Shown here in pieces: positions 1 to 7,851 of a DNA stretch of 64,000 nt (position 1 is its first letter; each line of letters begins with the position of its first letter). Both the position numbers and the translations under genes were made by a program. The stretch is from assembly GCF_023227905.1 (NCBI RefSeq), contig NZ_JALOCF010000007.1:54063-118062 (forward strand). Reading direction: 5' to 3'. Under the pieces are notes generated by a model. That model was not told the DNA's origin, did not search any database, and saw only the letters and a program-made list of their open reading frames with translations. The stretch comes from Methylobacter sp. GTDB taxonomy: Bacteria; Pseudomonadota; Gammaproteobacteria; Methylococcales; Methylomonadaceae.

Positions 1-2
1 TG

Positions 3-248
3 GTTAAGCCGTTTGAAGACGCCATGACAAAACTCGGTATCAACGAAGTGAGCGAGCCTGTACAAACGCAGTTTGGCTGGCACGTTATTCAGGTTTTGGG
101 CCGGGAAAATAAGGACGACAGTAGTGAGTTCAAAAAGAACCTGGTAAGAGAGGCTATCCGTAAGCGTAAGATCGAAGAAGAAACGGAGCTCTGGATACGC
201 AGATTGCGCGACGAAGCTTTTGTGGAAATTTACCAGGATCGACTTTGA
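3..248 (+). CDS. surA: SurA C-terminal part (periplasmic peptidyl-prolyl isomerase/chaperone), 5' end outside window
   Basis: The window opens inside this gene; the frame is open from base 3, so only about 81 C-terminal residues are present. They match the end of the second parvulin domain (SEPVQTQFGWHVIQVL) followed by the long helical tail with RKRKIEEETELWIRRLRDEA, as in SurA. SurA escorts unfolded outer-membrane proteins across the periplasm to the BAM complex. In many gammaproteobacteria surA is followed by pdxA-rsmA; here it is followed by an unrelated RNA-binding protein, so the usual cluster is broken. Family assignment is by recognition of the C-terminus; the signal peptide cannot be seen. 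Confidence 0.85.
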   Translation, partial: VKPFEDAMTKLGINEVSEPVQTQFGWHVIQVLGRENKDDSSEFKKNLVREAIRKRKIEEETELWIRRLRDEAFVEIYQDRL

Positions 249-307
249 AACAGCGTCTTAATTAGTCTTTCGTTATCGGAATGATCAGCAATAAATAATA
301 GGGTTGC

Positions 308-754
308 ATGGATACAGGAGCTATGGCGCTAATGAGGGGAAAGGCAGAGCAACGCAGGAAACGGTTGCCCAAAGCACCAACAGCAAGCGCTTTGGACAAT
401 GCAGAAGCGGTTATAGCCCCACCAAGCATTAAAATGGTTCGCTATCGGTTGGATGTGGGAAGTAAGCATCAGGTTACGTCGGAAGAGCTTAAAAAAATAT
501 TGATTGAAGAGTCAGGCGTCGACAAAAACAATATCAACAATATTAATATTCAAGGTGATTACACACTTGTTGAACTGCCCGATGAAATGCCACAGGATAT
601 TTTTCTGCATTTAAAAGCGGTAGAAATTAAGCAGCGTAAACTGGATATAAAACGGGTCAAGGCTCGCAACAAGAAACGCCACAATTATGGCCGACGTGGA
701 AAAAAGCGCGCTTCTCAATCTAATAGCGACACTGATCAAACCAGTGGCGGTTGA
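308..754 (+). CDS. Stand-alone DbpA/CsdA-type RNA-binding domain protein
   Basis: A 148-residue protein. Residues about 43-120 (from MVRYRLDVGSKHQVTSEELK) resemble the C-terminal RNA-binding domain that follows the helicase core in DEAD-box proteins DbpA and CsdA/DeaD, including the pattern of conserved small strands and the VELPDEMP segment. No helicase motifs are present: there is no Walker A and no DEAD box. The N-terminus (about 40 residues) is basic, and the C-terminal tail is very basic (RVKARNKKRHNYGRRGKKR), which would favour RNA or ribosome binding. It lies 59 bases after surA on the same strand. Start at 308 is the first ATG; an in-frame ATG at 323 is possible. Function in RNA folding or ribosome assembly is inference. 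Confidence 0.65.
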   Translation: MDTGAMALMRGKAEQRRKRLPKAPTASALDNAEAVIAPPSIKMVRYRLDVGSKHQVTSEELKKILIEESGVDKNNINNINIQGDYTLVELPDEMPQDIFLHLKAVEIKQRKLDIKRVKARNKKRHNYGRRGKKRASQSNSDTDQTSGG

Positions 755-776
755 ACTGAGTAACCAACTATAAGGA

Positions 777-1409
777 TTAAACCCTGACGTAGGGATTGCT
801 GCGCATTTCTTCTCCAAAAGTGGACAGTGGGCCGTGGCCCGGAATAAAGGTGAATTGCTCACCCAAAGGCCATAAATTATTTTTAATCGAATTAATCAAT
901 GTATTGAAATCCCCTTTTGGCAAATCGGTTCGGCCAATTGATCCTTTAAATAGCACGTCGCCGACTATGGCCAGTTTTGTGTCGCGGTGAACAAAAACCA
1001 CATGCCCCGGCGTATGACCAGGGCAGTGAAAGACTTCCAGTATTTCCTCGCCAACCTTAATAATATCGCCCTGATTTAGCCAGCGGGACGGTGTAAACGA
1101 TTTGCAGGCGGGGAAACGAAAAGTCCGGCATTGTTCAGGAATGGCGTCAATCCAGAATTGGTCGTCCTGATGCGGGCCTATAACGGGGATCGAAAGCAGG
1201 GCCGACAACTCCGCAGTGGCGCCGATGTGATCAAGATGTCCGTGGGTAATCAAGATGGATTCGGGCGATACCTTTTCCCGGGCAATGGCTTTTAAAATCA
1301 GATCGATATCGCCGCCGGGATCAACAATGGCAGCTTTATGGGACTGTTCGCAAATCAGCAAAGAACAGTTCTGTTGGTAAGAAGTAACAGGAATAATACA
1401 AAATCGCAT
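777..1409 (-). CDS. Glyoxalase II-like metallo-beta-lactamase-fold hydrolase (YcbL type)
   Basis: A protein of about 210 residues with the MBL-fold metal motif THGHLDH, a downstream PGHTPGHV, GDVLFKGSIGR and a final IPGHGP histidine, i.e. all the metal ligands of the glyoxalase II group. The compact length without the C-terminal glyoxalase II helical domain points to the YcbL/thioesterase-like subgroup. I place the start at the ATG at 1409 because MRFCIIPVTSYQQNCSLL matches the usual N-terminus of the family; a start at 1442 would add 11 residues. It is convergent with the upstream RNA-binding gene and divergent from rnd. Likely cytosolic thioester hydrolase; the physiological substrate is unknown. 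Confidence 0.85.
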   Translation of the reverse strand: MRFCIIPVTSYQQNCSLLICEQSHKAAIVDPGGDIDLILKAIAREKVSPESILITHGHLDHIGATAELSALLSIPVIGPHQDDQFWIDAIPEQCRTFRFPACKSFTPSRWLNQGDIIKVGEEILEVFHCPGHTPGHVVFVHRDTKLAIVGDVLFKGSIGRTDLPKGDFNTLINSIKNNLWPLGEQFTFIPGHGPLSTFGEEMRSNPYVRV

Positions 1410-1507
1410 GGCTAAGTGAAGACAAAAATCAAATTTTATCATTAAAAATCACCACCAGCCGCAAAACGTATGTTTTACGGTATGTTAATAACTGCTCGTT
1501 TTACACT

Positions 1508-2674
1508 ATGACAAACATCCAATATATAAATACCCCAGATCAGCTAACTGAATTATGTGAACAGATTAAGAAAGAACCTTGGTTGGCTCTTGATACGGAG
1601 TTTTTACGGGAGAAAACTTATTACCCAAAGTTTTGCCTGCTGCAAATAGCCACGCCGGAATGGGTAGCCTGCATTGACCCTATCGCCCTGCCATCGCTGG
1701 ACATTCTCTTTGATGCCATCTATAGCCCATCTATCGTAAAAGTATTTCACTCTTGCCGGCAGGACTTGGAGATATTTTTTCAGCTGACCGGAAAAGTGCC
1801 CGAGCCACTTTTTGATACTCAAATCGCCGCACCGTTATTGGGTTTTCAGGAGAATCCGGGTTACGCGATGCTGGTTTCCAACCTGTTGAACGTGAATTTA
1901 AACAAGGCGCATACCCGGGCAGACTGGAGCAAGCGGCCGCTGATCACTGCGGAAATCCAATATGCCGCGGATGATGTGATTTATCTGTGCAAAATTTATC
2001 AAATGATGTTGCAGAAGTTAGCCGAACTGGGCAGGATCGATTGGCTTGAGCGTGATTTTGCCGAACTGGCAAATCCGGAAATTTATCAGGTCAGGCCTGA
2101 AAAAGCGTGGTTGAAAATTAAAGGCAAAAACAAGTTGACCGGCAGGCAATTATCAATCGTGCAAGCGTTGGCTGAATGGCGGGAAAGAACCGCACAGACT
2201 GAAGATCGTCCCAAAAGCTGGCTGCTGCGCGATGAATTGCTGTTCGATATAGCCAAGCTGCAACCGGAAACGACAACTGAACTAGCCAATGTTCGCGGCA
2301 TTAACGAGCGCGTGGTTAATCGTTATGGCAATGAATTATGCCAGCTAATTACGGCTGCCAAAAATCGCGCGCCGCTACCTTTGAATGAAACAGGTCGACC
2401 CGCCAAAAAAACTCAGCAGCAGGAAGCGATACTGGATATTTTAACGGCGCTGGTCAGAATTCGTGCAGAAGAAAACTTGTTAAATCCGGTTATTCTTGCG
2501 ACACGTAAGGATTTGGAAGTGTTGTTGTTCAATGACGATGACGAGTGCCCGCTGCTGCACGGTTGGCGTTATGAAATGGCCGGCAGGGAATTGGTGGGTT
2601 TGTTAAAAGGGGAATTGCTGCTCGGGATTCAAGCTGACCGATTGGCCATTATTGAAAATAAATCCCCGGCGTAA
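1508..2674 (+). CDS. rnd: Ribonuclease D
   Basis: A 388-residue 3'-5' exoribonuclease that trims tRNA and other structured RNA 3' ends. The DEDD catalytic motifs are visible: D29-x-E31 in LALDTEFLRE, HSCRQDLEIF around residue 85, and YAADDVIYLCKIY in Exo III. An HRDC domain follows (about residues 205-290, GRQLSIVQALAEWRERTAQ), then a second helical C-terminal region, giving the normal length for the family. No good Shine-Dalgarno precedes the ATG at 1508. It is divergent from the MBL-fold hydrolase. Confidence 0.93.
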   Translation: MTNIQYINTPDQLTELCEQIKKEPWLALDTEFLREKTYYPKFCLLQIATPEWVACIDPIALPSLDILFDAIYSPSIVKVFHSCRQDLEIFFQLTGKVPEPLFDTQIAAPLLGFQENPGYAMLVSNLLNVNLNKAHTRADWSKRPLITAEIQYAADDVIYLCKIYQMMLQKLAELGRIDWLERDFAELANPEIYQVRPEKAWLKIKGKNKLTGRQLSIVQALAEWRERTAQTEDRPKSWLLRDELLFDIAKLQPETTTELANVRGINERVVNRYGNELCQLITAAKNRAPLPLNETGRPAKKTQQQEAILDILTALVRIRAEENLLNPVILATRKDLEVLLFNDDDECPLLHGWRYEMAGRELVGLLKGELLLGIQADRLAIIENKSPA

Positions 2675-2843
2675 GCACAGCTTCGAGAACATCGTATTTA
2701 AGCAGAACTCTGTTTTAAGAAAACCTTATCGTTAACCGTCACGGGTCGTTAATGACGATCAAAAAAGCGGCAATTGTTGGCGGTATTTTTCCGATAGTGT
2801 ATTTTAAGTTGGCAAGGCTGATGCTTGCAGCGGCCGGTTGTCA

Positions 2844-2849
2844 TATAAT
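2844..2849 (+). promoter_or_regulatory. Putative -10 box for the MxaD-like gene
   Basis: A perfect TATAAT lies 41 bases upstream of the start at 2890, in a 215-base gap after rnd. No -35 with ideal spacing is seen; TTGCAG at 2825 is only 13 bases away. A ribosome site AAGGA is at about 2877. The call rests on the -10 match alone. Confidence 0.4.
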
Positions 2850-2889
2850 GCGCGTTTTAATTTTTATGTTCCCATAAGGAAAAGTTAAT

Positions 2890-3453
2890 ATGAAAAAAAT
2901 TATTTTGTTTGTTTCGGCCTTACTGGTCTTGTTTGCCTCAGTAGCCAATGCTCACGGTCCTGTGCGTCAAAAAGCCGAAGAAAAAATCACCATTGATGCA
3001 CCTGCTGCAAAAGTTTGGGAGATTATTAAGAATTTCGGCGATATGTCTTGGCATCCCAGCATTATGAATACCACAGTTAAAGGCGACAATACCAAAGGTG
3101 CGGTTCGCGTTTTAACCTTGAAAGATGGCGGCACACTTACCGAAGAATTGAAAAAGTACGACGAAGCTAAAATGTCTTACGCTTATAAAATCACTGACAT
3201 GAGCTCATCTAAATCTATTACTCATGCCGGTGCTGAAGAAAAAGTTCCTGCGTTACCTGTAAATGACTACGCAGCAAGCATTGAATTAGCCGATAAAGGC
3301 GGTAAAACCGAAGTAGTTTGGAAAGCAGGTTATTACCGCGCTTACATGAATAACAATCCGCCGGAAGAAATGAACGAAGAAGCCGCAAATACAGCAGTCA
3401 AAGCTGTTTTGGAAACTGGCTTGCTCAACCTGAAAAAACTGGCTGAAAAGTAA
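2890..3453 (+). CDS. mxaD: MxaD-like periplasmic SRPBCC-fold protein
   Basis: A 187-residue protein with a clear signal peptide (MKKIILFVSALLVLFASVANA, cleavage after ANA) and an SRPBCC/polyketide-cyclase fold domain (EEKITIDAPAAKVWEIIKNFG, WHPSI). The mature N-terminus AHGPVRQKAEEK resembles MxaD of methylotrophs, a periplasmic protein reported to promote interaction of methanol dehydrogenase with cytochrome cL. It is followed 10 bases later by a YVTN propeller, another common companion of PQQ-dependent alcohol oxidation. The mxa structural genes are not in the window, so the gene stands apart from the main operon. Signal peptide and fold are seen; the MxaD role is inference from similarity. 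Confidence 0.65.
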   Translation: MKKIILFVSALLVLFASVANAHGPVRQKAEEKITIDAPAAKVWEIIKNFGDMSWHPSIMNTTVKGDNTKGAVRVLTLKDGGTLTEELKKYDEAKMSYAYKITDMSSSKSITHAGAEEKVPALPVNDYAASIELADKGGKTEVVWKAGYYRAYMNNNPPEEMNEEAANTAVKAVLETGLLNLKKLAEK

Positions 3454-3463
3454 GGCTTAGCAA

Positions 3464-4525
3464 ATGTTCCTTGCGAACTATCGCCACGCCAACTCCCGGC
3501 TGGTGCGTGGCATACACACCGTCCTTGGCGATCGCCACGCCAGTTCCCGACTGGCTAGTGGCATACACACCATCCTTGGCGATAAGGCTGTAGCGATTTT
3601 CATCGCTACAGTCTTTTTATCTACACCGCTTGCGGCCCAGCCGACTGCTTATATCAGTAATCAACTGGACGATAGCGTCTCTGTTATCGATACAGCAACA
3701 GGCAGTGTCGTTGAGACCATTGCTGTTCCGGGCAAACCGGCCGGGATTGCAGTTGCACCTGACGGCAATAAAGTTTATGTCAGTACGCCGGAAGCCAAAG
3801 GTTTCGCCGTTGTCGATACAAAAAAGCACGCAGTCATTGCCAAGGTTACTGTCAATGACGGTACGCTAGGTATTACTGTGGCGCCGGACGGCAAGCGGAT
3901 TTATGTGGCGGACTGGTATAAGAATACCGTCTCGGCGATTGATGCGGACAGTCTACAGATCGTTAAAACGATCGGTGTCGGCGAATCACCGTCCGGCTTG
4001 GTTGTCAGTCCTGATAATCGCTGGTTATATGTCGCCAACCGGATCAGCAATTCAGTTTCCAAAATCGACCTGAACACCTTGACGGTCAAACAAGCCGCTC
4101 AGGTTGGCACGCATCCGTTCGGACTCACCATTGATGGCCGAGGCGAGCGCATTTATGTCGCCAACGTAAAAAGCGATGATGTCACGGTTGTCGAAACGGC
4201 AAGGATGAAGCCCATTGCTACCGTAAAGGTCAATATGTTGCCTTATGCAACAGCGCTGGCGCTTAACGACAGCCGCCTGTTGGTGACCAACCAGGATGAC
4301 GGCTCGGTTTCTGTAATCGATACCGAAACCCTAAAGGAAATCGCCCTGATTACCGTCGGCACCAAACCTGAAGGCATCAGCACCCATCCGAATGATCGGC
4401 ATGTCTACGTGGCGAACTGGTTTGACGGCAATGTTTCGGTGATCGATGCCCGAACCCTGAAAGTGATAGATACCATTAAAGCCGGGGAAGGCAGCCGTGC
4501 TTTTGGGCAGTTCATGGGCAAATAG
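3464..4525 (+). CDS. YVTN-family beta-propeller protein, exported, with a repeat-derived N-terminus
   Basis: A 353-residue protein dominated by propeller blades marked by YVSTPEA, YVADWYKN, YVANRISN, YVANVKSD and YVANWFDG, each followed by a V(S/T)VID-type strand; this is the YVTN/PQQ-associated propeller class. Residues about 41-59 (KAVAIFIATVFLSTPLAAQ) look like the hydrophobic core and cleavage site of a signal peptide, so the protein should be periplasmic. The first 40 residues are odd: they are encoded by a 51-bp tandem repeat (3481-3582) and then by an inverted repeat (3588-3611), and no ATG lies closer to the hydrophobic core. Either the repeat replaced the original start region, or initiation uses the ATG at 3464 with AAGG upstream. 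Probably co-functions with the MxaD-like protein. Confidence 0.75.
   Translation: MFLANYRHANSRLVRGIHTVLGDRHASSRLASGIHTILGDKAVAIFIATVFLSTPLAAQPTAYISNQLDDSVSVIDTATGSVVETIAVPGKPAGIAVAPDGNKVYVSTPEAKGFAVVDTKKHAVIAKVTVNDGTLGITVAPDGKRIYVADWYKNTVSAIDADSLQIVKTIGVGESPSGLVVSPDNRWLYVANRISNSVSKIDLNTLTVKQAAQVGTHPFGLTIDGRGERIYVANVKSDDVTVVETARMKPIATVKVNMLPYATALALNDSRLLVTNQDDGSVSVIDTETLKEIALITVGTKPEGISTHPNDRHVYVANWFDGNVSVIDARTLKVIDTIKAGEGSRAFGQFMGK
3481..3582 (+). repeat. 51-bp tandem direct repeat with internal palindrome
   Basis: Two copies (3481-3531 and 3532-3582) that differ at only a few positions. Each begins TCGCCACGCCA and ends CCTTGGCGA. Copy 1 contains the inverted pair GCCACGC/GCGTGGC and copy 2 the shorter GCCAC/GTGGC, so each copy can form a hairpin. 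Because 51 is a multiple of three, the duplication keeps the propeller reading frame open. This looks like a palindromic dispersed element (REP-like) duplicated in the 5' part of the gene. Confidence 0.75.
3588..3617 (+). terminator. Terminator-like hairpin inside the propeller 5' coding region
   Basis: A perfect 10-bp inverted repeat, CTGTAGCGAT (3588-3597) and ATCGCTACAG (3602-3611), with a 4-base loop and followed by TCTTTTTAT. The shape is that of an intrinsic terminator after the MxaD-like gene, yet it lies within the open frame of the propeller. It could attenuate transcription into the propeller or be a relic of the original intergenic spacer. Confidence 0.45.
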
Positions 4526-4543
4526 CAATAAATAATTTTTATA

Positions 4544-4582
4544 GCCAAATAGCATGGACAGGTTTTTACTATGCTATTTGGC
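4544..4582. repeat. 12-bp perfect inverted repeat between the propeller gene and pabB
   Basis: GCCAAATAGCAT (4544-4555) and ATGCTATTTGGC (4571-4582) form a 12-bp stem with a 15-base loop, without a clear T-run. The first in-frame ATG of the pabB frame (4571) lies inside the right arm, one reason to prefer the internal start at 4640. Confidence 0.55.
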
Positions 4583-4639
4583 AATCCCGCTTTATTTAGC
4601 ATTGTTAATGCACAACGCATCGCAAGCCTCCTCATAAAA

Positions 4640-6019
4640 ATGTCGCCACCGAAACAATCTATCGCCGCTCTTCCTTATTTTACAGACAGTGCGGAACTAT
4701 TTTCCGCCTATGCGGATAAAGCTTGGGCTGTTTTTCTGGATAGCGGCTTCCCCACCAGCACTCAGGGCCGGTACGATATTATTGCGGCTGAGCCGGTGTG
4801 TACTTTGGTCACGCACGGCGAAATCACCGAGATAACCTGCAACGGTGTGACTGCCCAATCAGCTGAAAATCCGTTTGATTTGGTCAAACAGCAGCTTCGT
4901 CAGTTTCCAGGTTTTAAACTGAGTGAGGATTTGCCTTTCAACGGCGGAGCCATCGGCTATTTTTCCTATGATTTAGCCCGTCGGCTGGAAGCGCTACCGG
5001 CTATGGCCGAAGATGAAGAGCATATCGCCGAAATGGCGGTAGGGATATACGAGTGGGCCGTCATCGTCGATCATCACCGGCAAGAAAGCTATCTGGTAGG
5101 GCATTGCGACCGGCAAAAATGGCAAGGTTTGATCAACCAGTTCAGCCAGGTGCCGGCCAGACCGGATTATCACGCCTTTAAGGTCGTCGGCGAGATCAAG
5201 TCCAATATGGACAAAAACACTTATTTTCACGGCTTTGACCGGATCAAGCATTATCTCAAGGAAGGCGATTGTTATCAGGTTAACCTGGCCCAGCGGTTTG
5301 TTGCAGAGTGCGAGGGCGATCCGTGGACAGCCTACCAAACTTTGCGCAAATTAAACGCAGCCCCGTTCAGCTGCTATCTCAATCTGCCTGAAGTGCAGAT
5401 TTTAAGTTCATCTCCTGAGCGTTTCTTAAAGCTCACTGACGGCATGGTCGAGACCAAGCCCATTAAAGGCACACGGCCAAGAAAATCCGATTATGCCGAA
5501 GACCAGCAGCAGATAAAAGAGCTGGAAGCCAGCAGTAAAGATCGGGCCGAAAACCTGATGATCGTTGATTTACTGCGCAACGACATCAGTAAAACCTGCA
5601 AGAGCGGTTCGGTTAAAGTACCACTTTTGTTTGATATAGAAAGCTATGCCACCGTCCATCATCTGGTCAGCACGGTAACCGGTGTGCTTGCGGATGACCA
5701 GCATGCACTCGACTTATTAAAAAGTTGCTTTCCGGGCGGGTCGATTACCGGAGCACCGAAAATCCGGGCCATGGAAATCATCGAGGAGCTCGAGCCCAAC
5801 CGGCGCGGTGTTTATTGCGGGGCTATTGGCTACATCGGTTTCAACGGCAACATGGATACCAATATCGCGATCAGGACACTGGTGCATTCGGAAAACACCA
5901 TCCGTTTCTGGGCGGGCGGCGGCATTGTCAATGATTCCGTAGCAGAAGACGAATATCAGGAAAGCTTTGACAAAGCCGCGGCCATGCTCGATTTGCTGCG
6001 GCAATTTACGGCAAAGTAA
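4640..6019 (+). CDS. pabB: Aminodeoxychorismate synthase component I (PabB)
   Basis: A chorismate-utilising enzyme of about 459 residues from the preferred start. It contains the anthranilate synthase component I N-domain (DSGFPTSTQGRYDIIAAEP) and the catalytic domain with PIKGTRPR, whose lysine marks PabB rather than TrpE, then DRAENLMIVDLLRND, and FPGGSITGAPK near the C-terminus. It converts chorismate with ammonia from PabA to 4-amino-4-deoxychorismate for p-aminobenzoate, a precursor of folate and of tetrahydromethanopterin-type cofactors. The frame is open from 4571, but MSPPKQSIAALPYF at 4640 fits the family N-terminus better and avoids the palindrome. No pabA is adjacent. Confidence 0.9.
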   Translation: MSPPKQSIAALPYFTDSAELFSAYADKAWAVFLDSGFPTSTQGRYDIIAAEPVCTLVTHGEITEITCNGVTAQSAENPFDLVKQQLRQFPGFKLSEDLPFNGGAIGYFSYDLARRLEALPAMAEDEEHIAEMAVGIYEWAVIVDHHRQESYLVGHCDRQKWQGLINQFSQVPARPDYHAFKVVGEIKSNMDKNTYFHGFDRIKHYLKEGDCYQVNLAQRFVAECEGDPWTAYQTLRKLNAAPFSCYLNLPEVQILSSSPERFLKLTDGMVETKPIKGTRPRKSDYAEDQQQIKELEASSKDRAENLMIVDLLRNDISKTCKSGSVKVPLLFDIESYATVHHLVSTVTGVLADDQHALDLLKSCFPGGSITGAPKIRAMEIIEELEPNRRGVYCGAIGYIGFNGNMDTNIAIRTLVHSENTIRFWAGGGIVNDSVAEDEYQESFDKAAAMLDLLRQFTAK

Positions 6020-6070
6020 TGCACAACTTAACTGCCACGGATGACATTGTTGCATTGTTCCCACGCTCCG

Positions 6071-6235
6071 GCATCACTGCCATTAAGTTAAATCTAAATG
6101 ATTTAGGCGGGAGTGCAGGCTTTGCCTGCCAAAGCCCTGAACATCATATCTTTACAGTAAAGCAAGCACCAAAAGTAGGCGCATTAGGCGAAGCTTGCAC
6201 TCCTGCGTACTACTTTAACTTAATGGCAGTAATGC
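6071..6235. mobile_element. MITE-like element with 22-bp terminal inverted repeats and internal palindromic arms
   Basis: A 165-bp non-coding insertion between pabB and the kinase gene. The ends, 6071-6092 and 6214-6235, are inverted copies with one mismatch in 22 (shared core ACTGCCATTAAGTTAAA). Inside are the arms GGAGTGCAGGC (about 6110-6120) and GCTTGCACTCC (about 6193-6203), the same arms found as shorter elements at 61814 and 62656. A 9-bp imperfect direct repeat, GCTCCGGCA (6065-6073) and GCTCCAGCA (6234-6242), brackets it. No transposase is encoded, so mobility would need help in trans. Confidence 0.65.
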
Positions 6236-6275
6236 TCCAGCACCGCGTTTGGCGACTTCACTGTATGGACGTAAC

Positions 6276-6836
6276 ATGATTATTATCAAACTGGGCGGCA
6301 GCCTGTCCCGCACGGATAGCCTCATCAATTGCCTGAATGCGGTCGAGAAAAACTATCGGGGCAGGGCGGCGGTTATCGTCCCCGGCGGCGGCGCGTTTGC
6401 TGATCAAGTCAGGCTGGCGCAACAACACTGGCAATTTGACGATCATACCGCGCACCACATGGCTTTGTTGGCCATGCAGCAAATGGCCTTGATGTTTAAA
6501 GGGCTCAAGCCGGATTTTGTTATTACTCATACCGTCGGGGCGATTCAAGCTCAGCTAGACCGGAAACAAGTCGTTATCTGGTCGCCGGATATAAGCGAAC
6601 TTGATAACGCCGGCATAAAGGCAAGCTGGGACATAACCTCGGATAGCCTCGCGGCATGGCTGGCGAAGACCCTTTCGGTAACCGAACTGATCCTTATAAA
6701 GTCGGCTGTTATTGATACCAATCTGAGCTTACACCAACTCGCCGAACAACAAATAGTCGATGAAGCCTTTTGCGATTTTGTCGCGCAAGCTGCGTTTAAA
6801 ACTCGCATTGTTAATGCGCAAAGCTGGGCTGAATAA
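6276..6836 (+). CDS. Amino acid kinase family protein (MfnE-like small-molecule kinase)
   Basis: A 186-residue protein starting MIIIKLGGSL, with the glycine-rich phosphate-binding IVPGGGAFADQVR and a later SWDITSDSLAAWLA segment: the amino acid kinase fold in a minimal length. In methylotrophs short kinases of this family occur with genes for tetrahydromethanopterin or methanofuran synthesis and are related to archaeal MfnE; the neighbouring pabB (p-aminobenzoate supply) fits that pathway. An upstream start at 6249 is rejected because IIIKLGGSL is the expected beginning of the fold. The MITE-like element lies immediately upstream and may have separated this gene from pabB transcription. The specific substrate is inference. 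Confidence 0.7.
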   Translation: MIIIKLGGSLSRTDSLINCLNAVEKNYRGRAAVIVPGGGAFADQVRLAQQHWQFDDHTAHHMALLAMQQMALMFKGLKPDFVITHTVGAIQAQLDRKQVVIWSPDISELDNAGIKASWDITSDSLAAWLAKTLSVTELILIKSAVIDTNLSLHQLAEQQIVDEAFCDFVAQAAFKTRIVNAQSWAE

Positions 6837-6866
6837 CCCGGCCGTATCATTCATCCAAGGCAACTC

Positions 6867-7823
6867 ATGTTAAAAGTCTGGCAAAAAACCTGCGTAAAAA
6901 TAGCCGACTGGTTCCCGTTGTGGGTTGTCATCGGTTGTTTGTGGGCGTGGTGGCAACCGCAAGCTTGGCTATGGTTTCAGCCTTACATTACCATCGGGCT
7001 GAGCGTGATCATGTTAGGCATGGGCCTGACCCTGCGGCTGGCCGATTTTTCAGAAATCTTGCGCATGCCGAAGATTGTCGCCATTGGCGTTTTGATGCAG
7101 TTCATCATCATGCCCTCGGCAGCCTGGTTTTGGGCCAAAACACTGAATCTGGAAGCGGATTTGGCGATAGGCTTGATATTGGTCGGTTCCTGTCCCGGCG
7201 GCACCGCGTCGAATGTCATCTGCTATCTGGCACGTGCCAATGTGGCTTTGAGCGTATTGTTGACGATGTGTTCCACATTGGCGGCGGTAGTCATGACGCC
7301 ATTGCTGACGAAATGGCTGGCGGGCGCCTATTTGCCGGTTGACGGTTGGGGCTTGTTTCGCTCAATGGTTGAAGTGGTATTGATCCCGTTGATAGCTGGC
7401 TTGTTGATCAACACTGCATTGGATCGTGTCCAGCAGCATAAACGTCATGCCGTACGCGCCGTCGTCAATACAGTCGGCCCTTTAGTCAGCGTCACAGTGA
7501 TTATGTTGGTGGTCAGTAGTATTGTGGCGGGTAATAAAATAACGATAGCGCTGGCCGGGCCGAAATTGTTCGGTTCAGTTTTTCTACTGCATGCCACAGG
7601 CTTTGCCTTAGGCTATGTGGTGATGAAATGGCTGGGTTACGGCAAGGCGGAATGCCGCACAGTATCCATCGAAGTGGGCATGCAAAACAGTGGATTGGGC
7701 GCAGCGCTGGCTAAAACGCATTTTGCCGACATGGCGATGGCTCCCGTCCCGGCCGCGATTTCGGCGGTATTCCATTGTCTGATCGGTAGCGCGGTGGCGG
7801 GCGTTTGGGGTAGAAAAAGGTAG
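6867..7823 (+). CDS. Bile acid:sodium symporter (BASS) family transporter
   Basis: A 318-residue integral membrane protein with about nine to ten hydrophobic segments. Hallmarks are LSVIMLGMGLTLRLADFSEI near the N-terminus, the GSCPGGTASNVICYLARANVALSV motif in the middle and EVGMQNSGLGAALA near the C-terminus, all typical of PF01758 carriers, which import organic anions with Na+. It begins 30 bases after the kinase, with AAGG upstream of the ATG, so it may be co-transcribed. The substrate cannot be read from the sequence; bile acid is only the family name. Confidence 0.88.
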   Translation: MLKVWQKTCVKIADWFPLWVVIGCLWAWWQPQAWLWFQPYITIGLSVIMLGMGLTLRLADFSEILRMPKIVAIGVLMQFIIMPSAAWFWAKTLNLEADLAIGLILVGSCPGGTASNVICYLARANVALSVLLTMCSTLAAVVMTPLLTKWLAGAYLPVDGWGLFRSMVEVVLIPLIAGLLINTALDRVQQHKRHAVRAVVNTVGPLVSVTVIMLVVSSIVAGNKITIALAGPKLFGSVFLLHATGFALGYVVMKWLGYGKAECRTVSIEVGMQNSGLGAALAKTHFADMAMAPVPAAISAVFHCLIGSAVAGVWGRKR

Positions 7824-7851
7824 ATACCGCCTTTGAGCAGATGCGGCCGAA

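Noticed and set aside
4571..4639. Upstream ATG for pabB
   Set aside because: Lies in the right arm of a 12-bp inverted repeat; the added 23 residues are not found in the family N-terminus.
6019..6279. An 86-codon frame after pabB
   Set aside because: Starts in the pabB stop overlap and is formed almost entirely by the MITE-like element.
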